From contig DIZV01000150.1 in the NCBI GenBank assembly GCA_002427995.1, positions 1 to 7,124 of the forward strand: DNA of 7,124 nucleotides, given 5' to 3'. This DNA comes from Chloroflexi bacterium UBA6019 (lineage in GTDB: Bacteria; Chloroflexota; Dormibacteria; Dormibacterales; Dormibacteraceae). Shown here one piece after another: positions 1 to 5,483 of the stretch. A model generated the notes under the pieces. That model saw only the letters and a list, made by a program, of their open reading frames with translations. It made no database searches and was not told the DNA's origin. A program made the translations under genes and the position numbers. Numbering within the stretch: the stretch's first letter is position 1; the number at the start of each line of letters is the position of its first letter.

Positions 1-93
1 CGGCGGCTCCCGGGGGGGCGCCCCCGCGGCCGACGCGGGCGACGCCGCCCCAAGCCGTCGGCTCCGGCAGGGGAAAACGAACCCGGTCCGTAG
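1..93 (+). CDS. Possible 3' tail of an upstream gene (partial)
   Basis: Frame 1 is open from the window edge to a TAG at 91-93 and would encode about 30 residues rich in Arg, Gly and Pro, with no recognisable domain. The only support is position: the stop sits directly on a hairpin (92-106) followed by a T-rich stretch, as expected at a gene end. Another frame also stays open through here, and low-complexity GC-rich DNA often gives such openings, so this is weak. Sequence to the left of the window would decide it. Confidence 0.25.
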   Translation, partial: RRLPGGRPRGRRGRRRPKPSAPAGENEPGP

Positions 94-114
94 GCCTTCG
101 GGGCCTTATTCTTT
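92..114 (+). terminator. Possible rho-independent terminator upstream of the HIT gene
   Basis: The bases AGGCC at 92-96 pair with GGCCT at 102-106 around a TTCGG loop, and TATTCTTT follows at 107-114. A GC stem with a UUCG-like loop and a following T-rich run resembles an intrinsic terminator on the plus strand. The stem is only 5 bp and the T run is interrupted, so this is a modest call. Confidence 0.35.
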
Positions 115-129
115 CGCTCCACCCCCTTC

Positions 130-555
130 ATGAGCGAATGTGTCTTCTGCCAGATCATCGAGGGAAAGGCCCCGGCCAGCGTCGTCTACTCGGACGGGAG
201 CATCATCGCGTTCATGGACATCGCCCCCATCGTGGCGGGTCACCTGCTGGTCGTCCCGAGGCGCCATGCCGAGCTGTTGGGCGACCTCCAGGCGGGCGAG
301 GGCTCGGCCTGCTGGGTCGTGGCCGAGGCGCTGGCTCGGGCGCTCCGCGGCTCGGGGCTGCGGGTGGAGGGCGTCAACTTCTTCGTCGCCGATGGCGAGG
401 CGGCATTTCAGGATGTCCCCCATTTCCACATCCACGTCATCCCGCGCCACGCCGGGGACGGATTCAGCCTCTCCTTTCCGGAGGATTACGGCCGGGTGGT
501 GGACCGGACGGAGTTGGACGACGCCGCGGCGCGGATCCGGGGCGGCCTCGACTGA
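130..555 (+). CDS. HIT (histidine triad) family protein
   Basis: A 141-residue protein of the HINT/HIT branch, which hydrolyses or transfers nucleoside monophosphates from purine phosphoramidates and related nucleotides in the cytosol. The signature HFHIHVIPR gives the triad His98, His100 and His102, with His100 the expected nucleophile. The N-terminal Cys4-x-x-Cys7 and His46 match the zinc-binding arrangement of many bacterial HIT proteins. The block around Asn83 (GVNFFVADGE) and the QDVPH segment that leads into the triad also fit. The length is normal and the start at MSECVFC is where family members begin. No Shine-Dalgarno is visible before the ATG, so initiation may be leaderless or weak. 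The gene converges on the response regulator at 571-954. The exact substrate cannot be read from the sequence. Confidence 0.93.
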   Translation: MSECVFCQIIEGKAPASVVYSDGSIIAFMDIAPIVAGHLLVVPRRHAELLGDLQAGEGSACWVVAEALARALRGSGLRVEGVNFFVADGEAAFQDVPHFHIHVIPRHAGDGFSLSFPEDYGRVVDRTELDDAAARIRGGLD

Positions 556-571
556 AGGCCGGGACGCCTTC
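554..571. terminator. Inverted repeat between convergent genes, possible bidirectional terminator
   Basis: GAAGGC (554-559) and GCCTTC (566-571) form a perfect 6-bp stem around a six-base loop. The repeat fills the 15-base gap between the stops of the HIT gene (553-555, +) and the response regulator (571-573, -) and slightly overlaps both stops. Its placement suits shared termination of two convergent transcripts. There is no U-tract on either side, so it may only be a stabilising 3' hairpin. Confidence 0.35.
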
Positions 572-954
572 TAGCGGAGCTTTCCGCCGAGCTTGCGGGC
601 GCCGACCAGCCCCGTGATCGTCGCCGAGAGCTCGGCCGGTGTGGTCTTCCACTTGAGCAGGGCAGCTGCGACACCCGCTGGGGCCCGTTCGTAAGACTCC
701 TGGTCGTTGGTGAGAAGGATCACCACCGCGCCGAGCTCGACCATCGCCGTCACGACGTCGCGGCCGCTGCCGTCCGGCAGGCGGGAGTCGACGCACACGA
801 CGTCAGGCCGGGAGCGGTCGAAGAGGATGCCAGCGGTGGCGGCATCGTTGGCGATGTCGACCCGGTAGCCGTCCATGCGGAGCTTGATGGAGTAAAGGTG
901 CGCGATGCTGTGGTCATCCTCGACGAGAAGGACGACCGGCCTTGGTTCTTGCAT
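571..954 (-). CDS. Single-domain response regulator (divergent CheY-like receiver)
   Basis: A stand-alone receiver domain with no output domain; it would take a phosphoryl group from a histidine kinase not present here. Counting from the upstream ATG at 999 (142 residues), the acidic pocket is Glu27-Asp28-Asp29, the phosphoacceptor is Asp71 in VCVDSRLPDG, the switch Thr is Thr97 and the invariant Lys is Lys116. I prefer the internal ATG at 954 (127 residues): the receiver fold starts right after it at RPVVLLVEDD, and the extra 15 residues look unrelated and would run into the inverted repeat at 997-1021. The aromatic switch residue normally two before the Lys is Leu114, and Trp rather than Pro follows the Lys, so signalling may be atypical. 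It resembles the regulator at 6712-7124, including a shared TTPA segment after the Lys. Confidence 0.88.
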   Translation of the reverse strand: MQEPRPVVLLVEDDHSIAHLYSIKLRMDGYRVDIANDAATAGILFDRSRPDVVCVDSRLPDGSGRDVVTAMVELGAVVILLTNDQESYERAPAGVAAALLKWKTTPAELSATITGLVGARKLGGKLR

Positions 955-996
955 CCGGGCGACAGCATACACAACGTCGCAGTCAGGTAAGGCGAT

Positions 997-1021
997 CATT
1001 TCACCGTCACGTGGTGAAATG
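997..1021. promoter_or_regulatory. 9-bp inverted repeat, candidate operator in a divergent promoter region
   Basis: CATTTCACC (997-1005) and GGTGAAATG (1013-1021) are perfect reverse complements separated by seven bases. The two centres are about 16 bases apart, suitable for a dimeric DNA-binding protein, and a CACGTG palindrome lies at 1008-1013. The repeat sits between the divergent response regulator and ligase genes and covers the alternative ATG of the regulator (997-999). A smaller repeat, CGTTG/CAACG, follows at 1023-1036. It could bind a repressor or fold as an RNA hairpin in the regulator's leader; neither is proven. Confidence 0.5.
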
Positions 1022-1067
1022 CCGTTGATAGCAACGCGCCGCTATGGCGGTACGGTGACGTGCTGAT

Positions 1068-1833
1068 ATGCGCGTGACGGCAATCCCCGTGCCGGGGCTG
1101 GAGGCGGTCGGAGAGCTCGACCTGCCGGCCGCCCACCACATGGCTCTGGACGAGGTCCTCCTCGACGCCGTCGCAGCGGGCCAGCGACCGCCTCTTGCTC
1201 CGCTTCTGGGGCTGGACCGAGCCCACCCTGGTGCTCGGCTCCAGCCAGGCCGTTGCGAACGAGGTCGACCTCGCGGCCGTCGAGCGGCGCGGCTTCGGCG
1301 TCGTGCGCCGGCTCTCGGGCGGCGGGACGATGCTGGCGGAGCCCGGCCGCACGATCACCTGGTCGCTGGTCACGCCGCTCGCGCCGGTCGCGGGGATGTC
1401 CTTCGTCGCGTCCTTCGCGCACCTCGACCGCTGGGCCCTCGAGACGCTCCGATCACTCGGCGTGGACGCAGGCTATCGGCCGATCAACGACATCGTCTCG
1501 CCTACCGGAAAGATCGCCGGAGCGGCCCAGGCGCGGCGCCGGGGGGCTGTCCTACACCACGTGACGATGGCCTACGCGATGGACCCGGAGCTGCTGCTGG
1601 AGCTGATCCGGATTGGCCGGCCGACCGTCTCCGAGAAGGGCGTCCGCAGCGCCGCCAAGTCGGTTTCGCCGCTCGCGACCCTGTCCGCCGCCAACCGGAC
1701 CGAGGTGGTGGCGGCGTTGGCGGGTTCCTCGGGCGCGGCTCCCGGCCGGCTCGACCCGGCCGAGCTGGAGGCGGCCGCCGGGCTGGCGGCGGTCAAATAC
1801 GCCCGGCAGGATTGGATCTTCCGGCTACCCTGA
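1068..1833 (+). pseudogene. lplA: Lipoate-protein ligase A family gene with a +1 frameshift
   Basis: This is a BPL/LplA/LipB-fold enzyme, expected to attach lipoate or octanoate to lysines of dehydrogenase E2 or GcvH proteins. The first 37 codons in one frame carry the family's N-terminal helix (HHMALDEVLLDAVAA). From about 1180 the reading continues in the next frame with LRFWGWTEPTLVLGSSQ, RRLSGGGTML and the catalytic-lysine block GKIAGAAQ, and ends at TGA 1831-1833. Removing one G from the GGG at 1178-1180 gives a continuous 254-residue protein with RRLSGGG near 80-86 and Lys148. There is no Cys in the second part, which argues against the Cys-dependent octanoyltransferases LipM/LipL. It lacks the C-terminal accessory domain of the roughly 338-residue E. 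coli LplA. A partial Shine-Dalgarno GGTGA lies at 1054-1058. The shift may be a real mutation, an assembly error or, least likely, programmed. R2lox follows after 5 bases. Confidence 0.87.
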
Positions 1834-1838
1834 GCACC

Positions 1839-2912
1839 ATGACCGACGCCGCCACCCTCGAGGCCATCCGCCGGGTCGAGGAGACGCCGCTCCGCGAGCT
1901 CGTGAATGTCTCGATCGAGGACGTCACGACGCAGATGGACGCACTCCTCGACCCGGAGCTCGACAGCTCCTCCTTCTACCTGCGCTGGGAGACCCAGCAG
2001 TGGGCGGTCTCCGACCTCGACTTCACCGCCGACAAGACGCACTGGGCGAACATCCCGCCGAGTGTCCAGAAGACGCTGCGGACGACGATGATCCTCTTCT
2101 TCGTCGGGGAGCAGATCGTCACCGACACCCTTGCGCCCGTCCTCCACGCCGCCCCACTCGAGGACGAAAGGATTTTTCTCGCCACCCAGATCGCGGACGA
2201 GGCGCGGCACACCGTCTTCTTCCAGCGCTTTTTCGCCGAGGTGCTGGGCCACCAGGGCGGCATCCACTCGGCGATGCTTGAGTTCCGCCCCAAGACCCGC
2301 GCCGGCTACCGGCGGATCTTCGACGTCGACCTCGTCAACGCCATCGACGCCTGCCGCCTCGACCCCAAGGACCCGGTGGCATTCGTCAACGCGGTGGTCA
2401 CCTACCACCTGGTGATCGAGGGGTACCTCGCTCTCGGCGGGCAACGGACGACACTCCGGCTGCTGCGCCGGATGGGGATCCTGCCCGGCTTCGTCAGCGG
2501 CTTCACGGCGGTGGCCCGCGACGAGTCGCGGCACATCGGCTTCGGCGTGCTCGCCCTGCGCCGGCGGGTGGCGGAGAACCCGGAGCTGGCCCGGGTGATC
2601 GCCCGCAAGGTCTACGACCTCCTCCCGGCGGCGGTGGACGTTGTCGTCGGGCCGGACGAGAAGCTGCCCTTCGACGACATCGCGGAGGTGCCCGAACCGA
2701 TGCGCGTCAACTCGCTCGAGGCGCGCGACTTCGCCATCGACTCCCTCACCAAGCGACTCCGCTCGTCGGGGCTCTCGGACCAGGTCGTGGGCGAGATCGG
2801 CGCCCACATGCTGTCGCTTTACGCGAAGGCCTGGGCGCGGTACGAGGTGAACCACGGCGTGGAGCACCCCGTCCGCCACTGGGAGAGGGAAATGGCTACA
2901 GCGGGGAGCTGA
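1839..2912 (+). CDS. R2-like ligand-binding oxidase (R2lox), ferritin-like Mn/Fe protein
   Basis: A 357-residue member of the Rv0233-type branch of the ribonucleotide reductase R2 fold. Family members assemble a heterodinuclear Mn/Fe centre, bind a long-chain fatty acid and make a tyrosine-valine ether cross-link; their physiological reaction is unknown. The six ligands are visible: Glu91, Glu121 and His124 (DEARH), Glu194, and Glu229 and His232 (DESRH). The cross-link pair aligns as Val94 (three after Glu91) and Tyr189 (five before Glu194), matching the spacing recalled for the mycobacterial protein. Phe128 replaces the radical Tyr of classical R2, so this is not an ordinary NrdB. It is about 40 residues longer than the mycobacterial protein, partly through an N-terminal extension. 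The ATG at 1839 lies 5 bases after the ligase stop, so translation is probably coupled. The 3' end overlaps the convergent comB by 17 bases. Confidence 0.87.
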   Translation: MTDAATLEAIRRVEETPLRELVNVSIEDVTTQMDALLDPELDSSSFYLRWETQQWAVSDLDFTADKTHWANIPPSVQKTLRTTMILFFVGEQIVTDTLAPVLHAAPLEDERIFLATQIADEARHTVFFQRFFAEVLGHQGGIHSAMLEFRPKTRAGYRRIFDVDLVNAIDACRLDPKDPVAFVNAVVTYHLVIEGYLALGGQRTTLRLLRRMGILPGFVSGFTAVARDESRHIGFGVLALRRRVAENPELARVIARKVYDLLPAAVDVVVGPDEKLPFDDIAEVPEPMRVNSLEARDFAIDSLTKRLRSSGLSDQVVGEIGAHMLSLYAKAWARYEVNHGVEHPVRHWEREMATAGS

Positions 2913-3573
2913 CCCTCAGCCACCCGCCGCCGGTTTCGACGGGCAGGGCGAAGTCGAAGCGGTCAGCCACGAGGGCGAGGTCCAGGTCCGTCGGCGGAAA
3001 GCCGGGCACGGCCCCGGCGGCCAGCTCCCGGTAGCGATGGGAGGCGCGGAGCGGAGCCAGCAGGCTTGCCAGGTCGGGCAGCCGGGCCTCGAGCAGGCCG
3101 GCGAGGTAAGCGGCGCAGGCGCCGTCCTCGGGGTGGTCACCCCGGCTCGCCACCAGGGTGACCAGGTCCGGGGTCCGCTCGCGCACCGCCCGCGCGGTGG
3201 CACCGGCGACGACCAGGCCCGCCGCGAAGAGGCCGGAAGCACCTCCGGCCGCCGCGGCCAGGGCCTGAACACCGGCGCTCGAGCGCTGGACCAGTGTCCG
3301 CCCGGCCAGGTCGGCCGCCGCCACCATCGTGGGCGAATTGCTGATCGCCACTCCCGGCACCGGCAGCCCGTCGACCTCGGCCGAAAGAACGGCACCGGAG
3401 ATCCCGGCCGCCAGCGCCCGCGCCTCTTCAAGATCGGCGACGTAGAGCACCTCCCGCGCGCCACCCGCCAGCGCGTAGGCGCTCACCGTGAACGCGCGGA
3501 GGACGTCGATGATAACCACCAGCCCGCGGGCCGACCGGGCACCTTCGACGCCCGCCGCCAGGACGATCTTCAT
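2896..3573 (-). CDS. comB: ComB family, probable 2-phosphosulfolactate phosphatase
   Basis: A 225-residue ComB-family protein. The characterised enzyme is a Mg-dependent phosphatase that converts 2-phosphosulfolactate to sulfolactate, a step in coenzyme M synthesis in archaea and in some bacterial sulfonate metabolism. Recognisable blocks are IDVLRAFT (residues 22-29, with the conserved Asp and Arg), the LSAEVDG...ISNSP segment (63-81), and HPEDGACAAYLAG (147-159). The block that reads TTTNGT in many ComB proteins is VQRSSAG here (95-101), so substrate preference may differ. ATG follows the cyclodeaminase stop by 22 bases, and no Shine-Dalgarno is apparent. It is the last gene of the minus-strand run and its 3' end overlaps R2lox. 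No other coenzyme M gene is visible, so the true substrate is uncertain. Confidence 0.85.
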   Translation of the reverse strand: MKIVLAAGVEGARSARGLVVIIDVLRAFTVSAYALAGGAREVLYVADLEEARALAAGISGAVLSAEVDGLPVPGVAISNSPTMVAAADLAGRTLVQRSSAGVQALAAAAGGASGLFAAGLVVAGATARAVRERTPDLVTLVASRGDHPEDGACAAYLAGLLEARLPDLASLLAPLRASHRYRELAAGAVPGFPPTDLDLALVADRFDFALPVETGGGWLRVSSPL

Positions 3574-3595
3574 CTTGGCGGGCCAGTGGGGTGGA

Positions 3596-4531
3596 CTAGA
3601 GCGCCACTTCGATGCCGGCGCCCTGTTCGCGGGCCGCTCGGTAGACCAGGTCGGCCGCGACCGCGTCCTCGACCGCGTGGCCCATCGACTTGTAGACCGT
3701 CAGCTGGGCGGCGGAGGTCCGCCCCGGGCGGGTGCCCGCGATGACCTCGCCCAGCTCGACCGCGGCGGCGGGGTCAAGGCCCTGCAGCTCATGGGCTCCG
3801 CCGGGATAGGGTCGGAAGGCGTCCCGATGCTCCACCGCGAGAACGTCGGCCGCTCGGATCGTCACCGGGTCCAGCTCCGGCCCGCCGGCAGAGGAGCCGA
3901 CCGAGGTGACGTGGACTCCGGGCCCGAACCATTCGCGGTCACTCACCGGGCTGGTCGCGTCCGTGCAGAAGCACACGACGTCGGCACCCCGCGCCGCCGC
4001 CTCCAGCGTGGGCATCGCGGTGGCGCCCAGCTCCGCCGCCAGCGTCCGGGCGTGGTCGGGGTTTCGGCTGGCGATCCGGACCTCCGAAAAGTCGCGCACG
4101 CGCGCGAGGGCCCGAAGGTGGGAGCGGCCCTGGACCCCGGCACCGAGCACCGCCAGGACCCGGGCATCCGGCCGCGCCAGCCGGCGGGCCGACACGGCCG
4201 TCGCAGCACCGGTGCGGGCGGCGGTGATATGGGTACCGTCGAGGATCGCCAGCGGTGAGCCGGTGGCGGCATCGAAAAGGACGATCAGAGCCTGGTGGGA
4301 GGGCAGGCCACGGTCGTGGTTGCCAGGGAAGACGGAGACCAGCTTGGCCTCCAGGATGCCATCCAGGTAGCCGGGCATCGACCCCAGCAGCCCGTGGGCA
4401 CTGTGAGCGGCGATCCGGGGCGGGACCGAGGCCCGGCCGGCGCTCAGCTCGACGAAGGCATGCTCCAGTCGGTCGAGGAGGCGGTCGAGATCGAGCAGCC
4501 GCTGGACGTCGGCTTCGGTGATGAAGAGCAA
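3596..4531 (-). CDS. Ornithine cyclodeaminase / mu-crystallin family protein
   Basis: A 311-residue NAD(P)-dependent protein of the OCD/mu-crystallin family, whose members include ornithine cyclodeaminase, alanine dehydrogenase and ketimine or pyrroline reductases. Visible hallmarks are Lys63 in ILEAKLVSVFPGN, the LDGTHITAARTGAAT helix (98-112), the Rossmann nucleotide loop GAGVQGRSH (130-138), ELGEVIAGTRPGR (259-271) and the C-terminal YKSMGHAVEDAVAA. The block that holds the catalytic Asp in true ornithine cyclodeaminase reads VGSSAGGPELD (211-221), without that Asp. This looks closer to the mu-crystallin/ketimine-reductase type, so deamination of ornithine is doubtful. The start is TTG at 4531-4529, which puts LFITEADVQRLLD at the usual family N-terminus; no better in-frame start is seen. 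Gaps of 22 bases on both sides support an operon with comB and the membrane protein. Confidence 0.9.
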   Translation of the reverse strand: MLFITEADVQRLLDLDRLLDRLEHAFVELSAGRASVPPRIAAHSAHGLLGSMPGYLDGILEAKLVSVFPGNHDRGLPSHQALIVLFDAATGSPLAILDGTHITAARTGAATAVSARRLARPDARVLAVLGAGVQGRSHLRALARVRDFSEVRIASRNPDHARTLAAELGATAMPTLEAAARGADVVCFCTDATSPVSDREWFGPGVHVTSVGSSAGGPELDPVTIRAADVLAVEHRDAFRPYPGGAHELQGLDPAAAVELGEVIAGTRPGRTSAAQLTVYKSMGHAVEDAVAADLVYRAAREQGAGIEVAL

Positions 4532-4553
4532 CCGACGGTCCAGGTCGCCGGGC

Positions 4554-4871
4554 TCAGCTTTTGGCGCGCTGGCGCGCCTCGCGCTCCTGCTGGCGACGGA
4601 GTACCGCCATCGCGAAGAGCAGGCAGGCGACCATGGCGAGCACGACGGTCGGCACCAGGTCGCCCGAGCGAGACCCTGCCGCCATGACGAAGGCGGTGCC
4701 GAGGAGCATGAATCCGAGACCTTGGTAGCGGGTCCACTGGCGGGCCGAGGGCCGGCCGGCGCCGGGGCCGGCCAGGAAGGCGAAGTAGCGCGGGAGGATC
4801 GCCAGCCCCACGCCGGCGAGGATGCCGAGGAAGCCGAGCAGCAGCAGGAAGCCGTGGGCGAGGGCAGCCAT
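4554..4871 (-). CDS. Small membrane protein with three predicted transmembrane helices
   Basis: I do not recognise a family. The 105-residue reading from ATG at 4871 has hydrophobic helices at about residues 7-27, 50-66 and 72-91, a glycine-rich loop after the first helix, and a highly charged tail (RRQQEREARQRAKS) likely on the cytoplasmic side. Starts further upstream at 4925 (ATG) and 4952 (GTG) are open, but they would overlap the phosphatase and add a Cys/Pro-rich stretch that looks like a shadow of that gene. The start at 4871 leaves a 19-base gap like the others in this run. It lies between the phosphatase and the cyclodeaminase genes. It could help anchor or export something for the cluster, but nothing in the sequence shows a role. 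Confidence 0.7.
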   Translation of the reverse strand: MAALAHGFLLLLGFLGILAGVGLAILPRYFAFLAGPGAGRPSARQWTRYQGLGFMLLGTAFVMAAGSRSGDLVPTVVLAMVACLLFAMAVLRRQQEREARQRAKS

Positions 4872-4890
4872 CTCGGAGCAGAAGTGTGCG

Positions 4891-5463
4891 CTAGGCGGGC
4901 AGCCCGGGCAAGTGCCCGGTGTCATTCCAGAGCCGGAGCAGGGGTTCGTCACCGTCCCGGCAGAGCACCGAAAGAGCCGCGGTGTCGAGGCTGAGACGCG
5001 CGCCCGCCTCCTTCGGCAAACCGAGGAAGACGACGGCGAGGACGCGGAGAAAGTGGCCGTGGCTGAACGCGATCAAGGTGGCGTTCCCGTTTTCCGACAC
5101 CGTTTCAAGGAAGCGGCCGGCGCGTCCCGCGACCTGCTCGAAGGCCTCGCCGCCCGGGCAGCCGTCGCGCCAAAGGTCCCAGTCCGGCCGCTCCTGCCGG
5201 ATCTGGGCCGACGTGATGCCGTCGTAGTCGCCGTAGTCCCACTCCACCAGCAGTGGCTCCCGGATGGGGTCGGGGAAACCGGCCAGCTCGGCGGTCCGGA
5301 CGGCCCGCTGCAGTGGGCTCGAGTAGACGGCGGCGTAGGTCTCCCCCTCGAGCCGGGGCCGGAGGCTGCGCGCCCGCTGCTCACCCTCGGGCAGGAGCGG
5401 GACGTCGGTGAGCCCGGTGTGGCGGCCCGCTTTGCTCCACTCGGTCTCGCCATGGCGGACCAC
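4891..5463 (-). CDS. Histidine phosphatase (phosphoglycerate mutase-like) family protein
   Basis: A cytosolic phosphatase of the branch-1 histidine phosphatase superfamily. From the GTG at 5463 (190 residues), the motif RHGETEW carries the phospho-accepting His4, Arg53 lies in SSPLQRA, Glu74 in LLVEWDYGDYDG is the probable acid/base, and His135 in SHGHFLR completes the pocket. The RHGETEWSKAGRHTG, EWDYGDYDG and GCPGGE blocks resemble the mycobacterial acid phosphatase Rv3214 more than a glycolytic mutase, so a broad-specificity phosphatase is likeliest. GTG at 5463 would remove most of the first beta strand (KKYLFVV). The only way to keep it is initiation at ATA 5487-5485, which has a strong AGGTGAT six bases upstream and overlaps the previous gene's TAG; this would add 8 residues. 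Gaps to both neighbours are about 20 bases. Confidence 0.9.
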   Translation of the reverse strand: MVRHGETEWSKAGRHTGLTDVPLLPEGEQRARSLRPRLEGETYAAVYSSPLQRAVRTAELAGFPDPIREPLLVEWDYGDYDGITSAQIRQERPDWDLWRDGCPGGEAFEQVAGRAGRFLETVSENGNATLIAFSHGHFLRVLAVVFLGLPKEAGARLSLDTAALSVLCRDGDEPLLRLWNDTGHLPGLPA

Positions 5464-5483
5464 GAAGAGGTACTTCTTGCCGG

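Noticed and set aside
14..25. GC palindrome GGGGGCGCCCCC near the window start
   Set aside because: It is a simple G/C run expected in DNA of this composition, with no loop, T-tract or conserved context to mark it as functional.
106..450. A 114-codon minus-strand frame opposite the HIT gene
   Set aside because: It is a shadow of the HIT coding region; the plus strand has the full histidine triad signature.
1572..2879. A 435-codon open frame on the minus strand opposite lplA and R2lox
   Set aside because: It is the antisense shadow of GC-rich coding sequence, rich in Arg, Val, His and Gly with no domain, and the opposite strand carries clear R2lox motifs.
1068..2912. A single 614-residue open frame read as a ligase-R2lox fusion protein
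   Set aside because: Residues after about 37 and up to the R2lox Met are out of frame with all LplA motifs, which appear intact in the next frame up to a stop at 1833. The R2lox part has its own ATG at 1839.
3488..4258. A 256-codon plus-strand frame opposite the OCD-family gene
   Set aside because: It has Arg/Gly-rich composition without motifs, and the minus strand holds a complete OCD-family protein.
4872..4952. Longer starts (GTG 4952 or ATG 4925) for the small membrane protein
   Set aside because: They overlap the phosphatase 3' end and add a Cys/Pro-rich stretch that mirrors that gene. The ATG at 4871 gives a first helix right at the N-terminus and a typical gap.
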